This document shows positions 23,537 to 33,731 of a stretch of 64,000 bases of DNA, in pieces (the first letter of the stretch is position 1; each line of letters starts with the position of its first letter). The notes under the pieces are model-generated. The model was not told where the DNA came from. It worked only from the letters and a program-made list of their open reading frames with translations, and made no database searches. Location of the stretch: positions 930,001-994,000 of the forward strand of contig JAJHTX010000005.1 in assembly GCA_032164295.1 (NCBI GenBank). Reading direction: 5' to 3'. This DNA is from Inonotus obliquus (taxonomy: Eukaryota > Basidiomycota > Agaricomycetes > Hymenochaetales > Hymenochaetaceae). The position numbers and the translations under genes were made by a program.

Positions 23537-24982
23537 TCAATGCACGTCCACCAGATCTATGCCTCCTAGACACTGCACCACTTCCTGACCTAACACGTCA
23601 TCTCCTGCAACCGAATCCGCTGATCCTTCCTCAACTAACAACCTGGAACTGAGTACCGGGGGATCTTCTTCCTTCTCTGACAGCTCTCCTGCTGCCTCAG
23701 TACCAACTGCATATACGCTCCCGGGACCTCCACACTCAACTGAAACCAACTCGCTCATCTGCCTTCTAAGCTCCTGCGATAACGCCAACAACTCGCGTTG
23801 AGATACCGTAAGCCCAGATCCAAGAGGCTGATCTACTGGGGCCAGTACCGGAGACTTCCAGTCAGCTACCGAGGGCTCGTATGCATCTTCTTTGAGTTTC
23901 GGGAGTGGGTCTGACATTGCTAAGACTCTGCTGGGAGACGTGTCCTCCATGTAGTAGTACTCTGGTACTGATGATCTCTCGGCGCTCCGGTACTCCGGTA
24001 CTTGCAATCTCTCGGCGCTCCGGTACTCCGGTACTAACGGTCTCTCTGCACTCCGGTACTTCCTCCTGCGTGCTTCCTCTGCCTTCCTTTGAGCCTCCTC
24101 AAGCAGAATCTCCAACCTAACGACCTCCTGATCATCTTCTACCTCCTCTGCAATTCTCTGCCTTGCAACTGGGGACTCTCGGCATTGCTGGATCGGTACC
24201 GGGACTGATACCGGAGGTGAATGGGCCACAACTACGTTTACCGAAGGCAACTCCAATGGTTCCAGTAACAACTGCTGCTCCTGCTCCAGTTCCTCTACCT
24301 GTAACTGAAGGACCTGCAACGTCTTCCAGAGTGTACCAAGCTCCGGCTCCTCCTCGACTGGCTGCGACTCAGCATTACATAATCCGGTACGAGGTGATTC
24401 ATCGAAAAAGTCGGTACTGAGAACATAATCAGCATGCTTATGGATCTGCTCCACTGTATATGTCATTCCAGGCTGGGGATCGGCTTCTTTTGTCTCGAGA
24501 CGTAAACGGATGCGATCCCGAAGGCTACCGGTGAATACTGAGAAGTAGTACCGGGCTGCTTCCTCTACCGAGAGGGTACCGAGACTCTTCAGATAGCTCC
24601 AACGCATGAGATATTCGTTCCGGTACTGGGCCAGATTGAGTCGTGTCTTGATCCCTTTGCATCTCCAGAACTCTACAAGCTGAATAACGTCTTCTTGAGT
24701 ATACTGGGCTCCTTCAGACAAAATCAGGTAAAACGACTTGATGGCTGCTTTGGCCTTCGACCAATCGGTAGCGGTATCTGATGCATCTGGTGAGGTCTTC
24801 CAAAGCTCGGCTACGGTGCGAGATGCATAGTATCCAGCATACCAAATCGTCTGGGCTGGGTCTAGGTTGTATTCGGCAGCTAGGTACTCTATGTCTTCAA
24901 GGTACCGGGGCAGTTCTCGTGGTTCGGTACCATCGAACGAAGGAGTGTCTTCGGTTCCGCGTCTGGGAGGACGTCCTACCAT
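23537..24982 (-). CDS. gag: Gag-like protein (481 residues), unit 1
   Basis: The start at 24982 gives MVGRPPRRGTEDTPSFDG followed by RELPRYLEDIEYLAAEYNLD and WYAGYYASRTVAELWKTSPD. This is the layout of retrotransposon Gag proteins of agaric fungi: a target-sequence-like FDG, then a helical capsid-like domain up to about residue 200. Next come a Leu/Gln/Glu-rich likely coiled coil (residues about 215-245), a basic/glutamate helix, and three 11-residue repeats of the type YRSAERPLVPE near residues 305-340. No CCHC zinc knuckle is seen. The frame is open and identical in both units, so it is young and possibly expressed from the LTR. Capsid assembly that would package the element RNA is inferred from the family. 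Confidence 0.8.
   Translation of the reverse strand: MVGRPPRRGTEDTPSFDGTEPRELPRYLEDIEYLAAEYNLDPAQTIWYAGYYASRTVAELWKTSPDASDTATDWSKAKAAIKSFYLILSEGAQYTQEDVIQLVEFWRCKGIKTRLNLAQYRNEYLMRWSYLKSLGTLSVEEAARYYFSVFTGSLRDRIRLRLETKEADPQPGMTYTVEQIHKHADYVLSTDFFDESPRTGLCNAESQPVEEEPELGTLWKTLQVLQLQVEELEQEQQLLLEPLELPSVNVVVAHSPPVSVPVPIQQCRESPVARQRIAEEVEDDQEVVRLEILLEEAQRKAEEARRRKYRSAERPLVPEYRSAERLQVPEYRSAERSSVPEYYYMEDTSPSRVLAMSDPLPKLKEDAYEPSVADWKSPVLAPVDQPLGSGLTVSQRELLALSQELRRQMSELVSVECGGPGSVYAVGTEAAGELSEKEEDPPVLSSRLLVEEGSADSVAGDDVLGQEVVQCLGGIDLVDVH
23975..24062. repeat. 33-bp coding tandem repeat in gag, unit 1
   Basis: Three units of 33 bp (23975, 24008, 24041) encode the 11-residue YRSAER...VPE repeats. Each contains one or two CCGGTAC words. 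The same array recurs at +4445. Confidence 0.8.
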
Positions 24983-25251
24983 CTTGCTCGAGTGGGGTTA
25001 TACTTCTAAATTGATAACGGAGTGAAATACGAACTGAAAAGGGAAAACAACTAATGGCTGGGGGATTGTGAAGCGGCAATAAGAACAAATGCTACCGTCC
25101 AGTACCGAGGTACCGGTCTGCCGAAACTTTTACAGAGATGAACTGGACAAAACAAACTGTCGGTATTGAAAGGGAATGAAAGGGGAGTAGTCAGAATAAT
25201 CAATTAGACAACAAGACACCTTGAAAACCCTCCCTCGCGGTGGGCTCCAGA

Positions 25252-26560
25252 TAAATGTGCAAGATCGCGTCCAGTACCGGAGGTACTGAGACGAGGGGTG
25301 TATGGTTTTAAGTGGGGGAGGGCTAATATGTGCCGGTACTTAACCAGTACGGTCACGGTACTTGTTGTCTATGAAAAGGGGGAGTGAATGGATGGGCCAG
25401 AAGCAAAGAGTATATGATTCTGGTATGAAAAGGACAGTTTTGAACGTGGGAAAAACTTCAGTATAGGTCGGTATGAGAGAGAACGTAGCAAAACAAGAGT
25501 CTAATACCGTGGGAAAAACCTCGGTACAGGTCGGTACAGAAAGAAAGGGGTCGGTACGTGAAGGTATGTTGTCAAACAAGAAGATCAGTACAGAAACAAA
25601 AGGGTGACGTGCAGAATGCAAAGGATAACAAAATGTCGGTATCGTGGGAAAAACGTTGGTATAGGTCGGTACTGCAGGAAACAGCTAGCACGGGATGGTA
25701 TAGCAAGGGACTGAATGAGGTTGACTGGTGGCTGAAGGTGTCGACTGGACTGGGAAGCAAACCTGAGCCCTCACACGGGAGGCTAACTCCGAAGGTTCAC
25801 TTGAGACGGAACTGGGATGGGATTGGGACGAAGCTTGAGATGAGACTGAGACGGAACTGAGAAGGGGGTGAGGAAAACCGAGCCCTCACGTTAGAGGCTA
25901 GCTCCTAAGATTACCTCGAGAGCTACTACGTACAGGAGGAGATATTTATACTACTGTACCGTAGTTAGCTCATAAATCCAAAAGGAGAAAGTAGAAAGAA
26001 AGATCAAAACAAAGAAAAGTCTGAAGAGAATTGTAACAAGGAAAGTGAACATTGCAGCGCCATCAGGGGGACAACAAGAAAGGGTTAGGGAGGACAAGAT
26101 ACCAATGAAAACGTAGCATATAGTACCCCTGGATGAAAAGTCCTCAGGACAAGAGATCTGCGCTCCTGCTGATTGATACCGACACGTTCCTGGTGGTACC
26201 GGACCTGAAAACCTTAATGGATACTGACCCTGAGCTTTCCCAAAGAACCAGCATGCATAGTCCAACCATCAGGAATGAATACCGTAGAGGGAGACGTCTG
26301 ATCCATGTCATGAGAGCATGTCGAATAGTCAATTTGTCTCGGTACCGGGTTTCTCGGCACTCGGTACTCTCGGCATTCTCGGTACCGGGTTTCTTGGCGC
26401 TCGGTACTAGTACTCTCGGTGTTCGGTACTTCGAGAAATGGGACTGACGGTTTCTCTGGGTGTGCTGGTGGATACTGGAAGGACTGTACCGTAGCATGGG
26501 GTAAGTGTAGAATGGGATACCAGGCTTGATACCGAGCTCAGCTGCACGTAGTTCTCTTCA
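25252..26560 (-). repeat. family A LTR, copy 2 (shared by both units)
   Basis: The 5' LTR of unit 1 and 3' LTR of unit 2. Just inside its left end the minus strand reads TCTGGAGCCCACCGCGAG; the TGG two bases after the LTR is placed where a tRNA primer site would be. Confidence 0.9.
25943..25950 (-). promoter_or_regulatory. TATA box of family A LTR (unit 1 promoter)
   Basis: TATAAATA on the minus strand, kept in all LTR-A copies seen, including solo ones. It lies about 960 bases upstream of the gag start. Confidence 0.5.
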
Positions 26561-26934
26561 TCTCCCGGGCACTTTAAATAGTGACTGTCCTCAGTCATCC
26601 TCCATAGCCAAGGTGCATCGGTAACGTGAGGCGGCACAAGGAGAGGTAAGCCAAAGAGTCCTTCCTCCAACCCAATCCATCATCAAGTCGACTCGGCGTC
26701 TCCGGTACCAGTGATTAGTAAGCTTCGGTACCAGGAGTGGTAGTGGAATGCAACTGCAGTGTCATCGAATAGGAACCAATACCGAAATTCGCACAAAGGA
26801 CAGAAGAACGTGAATAAGTGAGACAGTGGAAGAATGTATAAGATAATTTGAGAATGGGATGGGGGTATAGGTACGGAAGGTAAAACAATCAAATACCGAC
26901 CGTGCAAACAGTTTTCAGAAGTAGAAGTTCAAAA

Positions 26935-27963
26935 TTATCCATAATCAGAAAGGAGAGGGTGGAATAGAAGAAAGAATAGCTGGGAAAGGGGTAGCAACCA
27001 GTCCACAGCCATACCGAGGTATGTTCCACCATTGATACAATAGCCCCGTCCGGTACCGAGCTTATGTAAGCAGTACCGAGGCGGTACTGAGAACAGGAGA
27101 GAGTCTTGCGCAGTATTCTGGTACCGGTAGCTGCTGCGAGCCGTCGCTAGTTGCTTGCCCGGGTTGGCAGGGAATGTCTGGCTGAGTTGTCCTAAAATGA
27201 GCAAGCCATAGTCGTCCTTGAACCATAGTCTGTCACGTGTACCAAATACCGACAACTCCTTGGTGCTTGTAGACTTTACGGTCACCACATTTCCCAACTC
27301 GAGAGCCCTTACTGAAGTACCGGAAATGCTTCGATGGGTCGTAGAATGAGTTCCAAGAGCTGCTGCCACCACTGAACGAACTACCGAGCCAATACCAGGG
27401 GGTTGGTACCGATGCCGAGAGAAAAGTACCGGTACCGGTACCGGAAATCGATCGAATAAGCCAAAACATGCAACTCCTCCAATACCAATAGAAGCCCTAC
27501 TAGTTCCAGTAGATGTCGTACGGCTGACCTGAGACTCCTGGGCTGAATTCTGCCTGACACCATAGTCCAAATGGCTGGCGTCTAACGACTTGATGTGGCT
27601 GTGCTTGGTACCGAGAGGCTGGGGAATCCCGGGTGACGAGACTCGCATGGGGGAGCAACCAATAAACGCCTTTCGAAATTCATATACTGGATCCAAAACC
27701 TGAGGATGAGCACCGACTAGACAAAAGATTGACATGGGGGCCTTCCTAGCTATCCCAACGACTGGGAGAATGGGTACCGAAGATTCTGGAGCATGTACTG
27801 GGGCCTCGACGATTGCATTCTGCACTGGAACGATTGGTACCGGGGACTTGACAATTTCATCTGGCACCAGAATAACTGGTACCGGAGCCACCAATGACAC
27901 TAACGAGTCGTCAGCTGGATCCATATCCTGACTGATACCAGGGTCCGGTACGTGGCTGTGCAC
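26935..27963 (-). CDS. unknown 342-residue frame downstream of gag, unit 2
   Basis: The copy of 22490-23518 at +4445. One residue differs (FDRFPVP against FDRFLVP). Function unknown. Confidence 0.4.
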   Translation of the reverse strand: MHSHVPDPGISQDMDPADDSLVSLVAPVPVILVPDEIVKSPVPIVPVQNAIVEAPVHAPESSVPILPVVGIARKAPMSIFCLVGAHPQVLDPVYEFRKAFIGCSPMRVSSPGIPQPLGTKHSHIKSLDASHLDYGVRQNSAQESQVSRTTSTGTSRASIGIGGVACFGLFDRFPVPVPVLFSRHRYQPPGIGSVVRSVVAAALGTHSTTHRSISGTSVRALELGNVVTVKSTSTKELSVFGTRDRLWFKDDYGLLILGQLSQTFPANPGKQLATARSSYRYQNTAQDSLLFSVPPRYCLHKLGTGRGYCINGGTYLGMAVDWLLPLSQLFFLLFHPLLSDYG

Positions 27964-27981
27964 CTCAATTCCGATCGATAC

Positions 27982-29427
27982 TCAATGCACGTCCACCAGA
28001 TCTATGCCTCCTAGACACTGCACCACTTCCTGACCTAACACGTCATCTCCTGCAACCGAATCCGCTGATCCTTCCTCAACTAACAACCTGGAACTGAGTA
28101 CCGGGGGATCTTCTTCCTTCTCTGACAGCTCTCCTGCTGCCTCAGTACCAACTGCATATACGCTCCCGGGACCTCCACACTCAACTGAAACCAACTCGCT
28201 CATCTGCCTTCTAAGCTCCTGCGATAACGCCAACAACTCGCGTTGAGATACCGTAAGCCCAGATCCAAGAGGCTGATCTACTGGGGCCAGTACCGGAGAC
28301 TTCCAGTCAGCTACCGAGGGCTCGTATGCATCTTCTTTGAGTTTCGGGAGTGGGTCTGACATTGCTAAGACTCTGCTGGGAGACGTGTCCTCCATGTAGT
28401 AGTACTCTGGTACTGATGATCTCTCGGCGCTCCGGTACTCCGGTACTTGCAATCTCTCGGCGCTCCGGTACTCCGGTACTAACGGTCTCTCTGCACTCCG
28501 GTACTTCCTCCTGCGTGCTTCCTCTGCCTTCCTTTGAGCCTCCTCAAGCAGAATCTCCAACCTAACGACCTCCTGATCATCTTCTACCTCCTCTGCAATT
28601 CTCTGCCTTGCAACTGGGGACTCTCGGCATTGCTGGATCGGTACCGGGACTGATACCGGAGGTGAATGGGCCACAACTACGTTTACCGAAGGCAACTCCA
28701 ATGGTTCCAGTAACAACTGCTGCTCCTGCTCCAGTTCCTCTACCTGTAACTGAAGGACCTGCAACGTCTTCCAGAGTGTACCAAGCTCCGGCTCCTCCTC
28801 GACTGGCTGCGACTCAGCATTACATAATCCGGTACGAGGTGATTCATCGAAAAAGTCGGTACTGAGAACATAATCAGCATGCTTATGGATCTGCTCCACT
28901 GTATATGTCATTCCAGGCTGGGGATCGGCTTCTTTTGTCTCGAGACGTAAACGGATGCGATCCCGAAGGCTACCGGTGAATACTGAGAAGTAGTACCGGG
29001 CTGCTTCCTCTACCGAGAGGGTACCGAGACTCTTCAGATAGCTCCAACGCATGAGATATTCGTTCCGGTACTGGGCCAGATTGAGTCGTGTCTTGATCCC
29101 TTTGCATCTCCAGAACTCTACAAGCTGAATAACGTCTTCTTGAGTATACTGGGCTCCTTCAGACAAAATCAGGTAAAACGACTTGATGGCTGCTTTGGCC
29201 TTCGACCAATCGGTAGCGGTATCTGATGCATCTGGTGAGGTCTTCCAAAGCTCGGCTACGGTGCGAGATGCATAGTATCCAGCATACCAAATCGTCTGGG
29301 CTGGGTCTAGGTTGTATTCGGCAGCTAGGTACTCTATGTCTTCAAGGTACCGGGGCAGTTCTCGTGGTTCGGTACCATCGAACGAAGGAGTGTCTTCGGT
29401 TCCGCGTCTGGGAGGACGTCCTACCAT
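27982..29427 (-). CDS. gag: Gag-like protein (481 residues), unit 2
   Basis: The protein is identical to that of 23537-24982: capsid-like N-terminal domain, Leu/Gln-rich helix, three YRSAER-type repeats. Complete identity over 1446 bp of coding length, set against strongly decayed neighbouring solo LTRs, shows that the duplication is recent. Confidence 0.8.
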   Translation of the reverse strand: MVGRPPRRGTEDTPSFDGTEPRELPRYLEDIEYLAAEYNLDPAQTIWYAGYYASRTVAELWKTSPDASDTATDWSKAKAAIKSFYLILSEGAQYTQEDVIQLVEFWRCKGIKTRLNLAQYRNEYLMRWSYLKSLGTLSVEEAARYYFSVFTGSLRDRIRLRLETKEADPQPGMTYTVEQIHKHADYVLSTDFFDESPRTGLCNAESQPVEEEPELGTLWKTLQVLQLQVEELEQEQQLLLEPLELPSVNVVVAHSPPVSVPVPIQQCRESPVARQRIAEEVEDDQEVVRLEILLEEAQRKAEEARRRKYRSAERPLVPEYRSAERLQVPEYRSAERSSVPEYYYMEDTSPSRVLAMSDPLPKLKEDAYEPSVADWKSPVLAPVDQPLGSGLTVSQRELLALSQELRRQMSELVSVECGGPGSVYAVGTEAAGELSEKEEDPPVLSSRLLVEEGSADSVAGDDVLGQEVVQCLGGIDLVDVH

Positions 29428-29696
29428 CTTGCTCGAGTGGGGTTATACTTCTAAATTGATAACGGAGTGAAATACGAACTGAAAAGGGAAAACAACTAAT
29501 GGCTGGGGGATTGTGAAGCGGCAATAAGAACAAATGCTACCGTCCAGTACCGAGGTACCGGTCTGCCGAAACTTTTACAGAGATGAACTGGACAAAACAA
29601 ACTGTCGGTATTGAAAGGGAATGAAAGGGGAGTAGTCAGAATAATCAATTAGACAACAAGACACCTTGAAAACCCTCCCTCGCGGTGGGCTCCAGA

Positions 29697-31005
29697 TAAA
29701 TGTGCAAGATCGCGTCCAGTACCGGAGGTACTGAGACGAGGGGTGTATGGTTTTAAGTGGGGGAGGGCTAATATGTGCCGGTACTTAACCAGTACGGTCA
29801 CGGTACTTGTTGTCTATGAAAAGGGGGAGTGAATGGATGGGCCAGAAGCAAAGAGTATATGATTCTGGTATGAAAAGGACAGTTTTGAACGTGGGAAAAA
29901 CTTCAGTATAGGTCGGTATGAGAGAGAACGTAGCAAAACAAGAGTCTAATACCGTGGGAAAAACCTCGGTACAGGTCGGTACAGAAAGAAAGGGGTCGGT
30001 ACGTGAAGGTATGTTGTCAAACAAGAAGATCAGTACAGAAACAAAAGGGTGACGTGCAGAATGCAAAGGATAACAAAATGTCGGTATCGTGGGAAAAACG
30101 TTGGTATAGGTCGGTACTGCAGGAAACAGCTAGCACGGGATGGTATAGCAAGGGACTGAATGAGGTTGACTGGTGGCTGAAGGTGTCGACTGGACTGGGA
30201 AGCAAACCTGAGCCCTCACACGGGAGGCTAACTCCGAAGGTTCACTTGAGACGGAACTGGGATGGGATTGGGACGAAGCTTGAGATGAGACTGAGACGGA
30301 ACTGAGAAGGGGGTGAGGAAAACCGAGCCCTCACGTTAGAGGCTAGCTCCTAAGATTACCTCGAGAGCTACTACGTACAGGAGGAGATATTTATACTACT
30401 GTACCGTAGTTAGCTCATAAATCCAAAAGGAGAAAGTAGAAAGAAAGATCAAAACAAAGAAAAGTCTGAAGAGAATTGTAACAAGGAAAGTGAACATTGC
30501 AGCGCCATCAGGGGGACAACAAGAAAGGGTTAGGGAGGACAAGATACCAATGAAAACGTAGCATATAGTACCCCTGGATGAAAAGTCCTCAGGACAAGAG
30601 ATCTGCGCTCCTGCTGATTGATACCGACACGTTCCTGGTGGTACCGGACCTGAAAACCTTAATGGATACTGACCCTGAGCTTTCCCAAAGAACCAGCATG
30701 CATAGTCCAACCATCAGGAATGAATACCGTAGAGGGAGACGTCTGATCCATGTCATGAGAGCATGTCGAATAGTCAATTTGTCTCGGTACCGGGTTTCTC
30801 GGCACTCGGTACTCTCGGTATTCTCAGTACCGGGTTTCTTGGCGCTCGGTACCAGTACTCTCGGCGTTCGGTACTTCGAGAAATGGGACTGACGGTTTCT
30901 CTGGGTGTGCTGGTGGATACTGAAAGGACTGTACCGTAGCATGGGGTAAGCGTAGAATGGGATACCAGGCTTGATACCGAGCTCAGCTGCACGTAGTTCT
31001 CTTCA
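29697..31005 (-). repeat. family A LTR, copy 3 (5' LTR of unit 2)
   Basis: It differs from copies 1 and 2 at a handful of positions near 30815-30950. It ends CTCTTCA at 31005, the outer border of the array. Confidence 0.9.
30388..30395 (-). promoter_or_regulatory. TATA box of family A LTR (unit 2 promoter)
   Basis: TATAAATA on the minus strand in the 5' LTR of the rightmost unit; it could drive transcription through the whole array. Confidence 0.5.
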
Positions 31006-33731
31006 CTGCTCAAGAGACAAAGAATCAGGAGTCAATCGATACTGAGTTGAACCCGTCGATACCGAGTCTTTTGTTGTTCAGTATTGTGGTAGTGAGAACA
31101 AAGCAGTAGAGAAGATGAGTAGAGAATGAGTTTCTGATAGGACTAGTTGTGAGACGAGGAGGGCGAGGATAACGAAGACAATATCGACGACTACCGGTTT
31201 CAATACCAACGACTACGAGACGAGACGAACAAATGGGGACTTGGACGAGATGAGCAAAACCCAGATCTTCACTCTGGAAGTTCCTCTCAGATTAGCTGGT
31301 TTGCTATGGTAGAACATGCAGGCTATAAATACCATAATACCACAGCCATTCAAGATACCAAAAGGGGAGTTTTTACAAGTCGAATTGTACTGCAATCTGG
31401 TACAAGAAGGGGAACATAAGGTCGAATTGAATGTAAAAATATAATCAGGGGAAACATAAGATGGTGAATAAATAAGAAGTTTTATCAGGGGGTAGCTAAG
31501 AATAGGGTGGGACGAGACAAGAACCCAATGAAAACTCACGACAAGTGATACCGAGGTAGGGTGGCGGTACCGATGTCGACCAGCGCTAAAGTAAGGACAT
31601 GTCTCAAGCTACTGCATGGGCGCTCCTGACGATGGCCCTGTCGTCTTCTTCTCCAGAGAGGTGCATCATCTAGATTTACCTTTGTTCCAGTATCATAATC
31701 CGTGTGGCGTCAGTCTGGGCATCTACTGAGAGATCGGATGGCATGCTCCGATGTTGACATGTTGGTACAACCTAACCTTGGCATTGGAGTACTGTATCGC
31801 TTGGTACCAATCAGTATGCTGGGATTGTCCCTGGGCATCAATGAGATCGCTCGAGCCCCTCGATATAGATCGATACGCGTTGCCTGACTCGACTGGGCAT
31901 TGCTTGGCTTCACCTCCGAGTCGGATCAATGGTCTCCTCCAAGATCGAAGCAGCATACCGTGGACCTGATTCATTTCCCAACCTTCCTCTCGACGTAGAT
32001 CACCGAGGGCACGGTCTCGACCTAGTACATGTCACGAACTTTGGTACTGGAGTGGACCATCGGTATCAACACCAGTATCGTCGGTATCGATGCATGGCAG
32101 TTCAGAAGGGCATACCGTCAGACTTGGAGCTTTGACAATGATCCAACTCTTCGCAGCAACGTATGGCAGACCGATCGTAGCTTATGAGCCTTTCTCTCGG
32201 TATGGACTGTCGAGAGCGTAGTATTAACTAATGGTGGACTATTAAACGTTAGTATCAGGATGGGTGGACGGTACAGTATCGGTATCATCGGTATCGAAGC
32301 CAGGTGGTTTGGTACTGTGATGGAAGACAGGCATAAGAATGTGTGATTCAGTATTGGCGCAGAAGTCTGGCTAAAGCATGCAGTACCAGTTCTCAATTGA
32401 TCTTAGCCTTGTTGAATCGCAGAAGCCTTATACTTTGTCCGAACCGCAGGCGTAGATAGGATGGCAGAAGTACCGTAGTCCAAAGAGAAGTAAGAAGTCA
32501 TAGAATCGCAGAAGTATTGTCAATTGGAAGAAGTGGTAGAATCGCAAAATTAAGCCCATATCGATCATAGCCTCCGGTATTACCCTTTACCAGTACTGAG
32601 AGTGCCGAGAGTGCCAAGTGCTGAGAAACTCGGTACTGAGATAATCTGACAATTTGACATGCTCTCATAACATAGATCGGACATCTCCCTCTCTGGTATT
32701 CATTCCTGATGGTTGGACTATGCATGCCGGTTCTTTGGAGAAGCTCAGGGTCAGTATCCATTAAGGTTTTCAGGTCTGGTACCACCAGAAATGCTTCGGT
32801 ATCAATTAGCAGAGGCTCAAATCTCTTGTTCTGAGAACTTTTCATCTAGAGGTACTATATGCTACGTTTTCATTGGTATCTTGTCCTACCTAACCCTTTC
32901 TTGTTGTCCCCCTGATGGCTCTACTGTATTCATTCTTCTTATGACATTTTTCTTCAGACTTTTCTTTGTTTTGATCTTCCCTTTTACTTTCTCCTTTTGG
33001 ACTTTTGAGCTAACTACAGTACAGTAGTATAAGTATCTCCTCCTGTACGTAGTAGCTCTCCAGATAATCTTAGGAGCTAGCCTCTAGCGTGAGGGCTCGG
33101 GTTTCCTCACCCTCTTCTCAGTTCTGTCTCAGTCTCATCTCGAGTTCTATCCTGGTCCCATCCCAGTTCTGTCTCAAGTGAACCTTCAGAGTTAGCCTCC
33201 TGTGCGAGAGCTCAGGTTTACTTCCCAGCACAGTCGACACCTCTCAGCCACCAGTCTACCTCATTCAGTCCCTTGCTATACCACCCCGTACTAGCTGTTT
33301 TCTTGCAGTACCGACCTGTACCGATGTTTTTCCCATGGTACCGACCTTTTGTTATCCTTCGTATTTTGCACATTATTCTTTAGTTTCTGTACTGATCTTC
33401 TTGTTTGACAACATACCTCCACATACCGACCCCTTTGTTTCTGTACCGACCTGTACCAAGGTTTTTCCCATGGTATTAGACTTTTGTTTTGATACATTCT
33501 CCCTTGTACTGACCTGTACCAAAGTTTTTCCCACATTCTGACCTGTCCTCTTTTCATACAAGTCTCATACCCTTCCCTTCCGGCCAGTCCATTAACTCCC
33601 CCTTTTCATAGAGAACAAGTACTGTGACCATACTGGTTAAGTACCGGCACGTATTAGCCCTTCTCCACTTAAAACCATACACTCCTTGTCTCGGTATTTT
33701 GGTACCGGATGCAATCTTGCACATTTAATGC

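Larger units (their letters stand above)
20807..31005 (-). mobile_element. tandem array LTR-gag-LTR-gag-LTR of a pol-less family A retroelement
   Basis: A 4445-bp unit is repeated exactly (25252 minus 20807, and 29697 minus 25252), ending with a third LTR. LTRs are 1309 bp (20807-22115, 25252-26560, 29697-31005) and internal regions 3136 bp. One target duplication flanks the whole array (CCGC at 20803-20806, CTGC at 31006-31009), so it behaves as one insertion later enlarged by LTR recombination, or one inserted as a tandem. Each internal region has a Gag frame and a second unknown frame; I find no RT, protease or integrase. It is a non-autonomous, gag-carrying retroelement that must be mobilised by a helper. 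Confidence 0.92.
20632..32589 (+). repeat. family B LTR-like unit interrupted by the gag-only tandem array
   Basis: Starts TGAATGTGCGAG and ends CCCTTTA. The target duplication is CCAG on both sides (20628-20631, 32590-32593); intact A copies have CCGG there. Own parts are 20632-20806 and 31010-32589, 1755 bp, the usual B length. Confidence 0.87.
20446..33727 (-). repeat. family A LTR split by a B unit that carries the tandem array
   Basis: Starts TGAAGAAAGC and ends TTGCACATTTA. The target duplication is ACAC/ATGC (20442-20445, 33728-33731), both one transition from ACGC. Own sequence is 20446-20631 and 32594-33727, about 1.32 kb. The flanks rejoin the gypsy-2 RT motif KAAFRTNEG. Confidence 0.85.
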
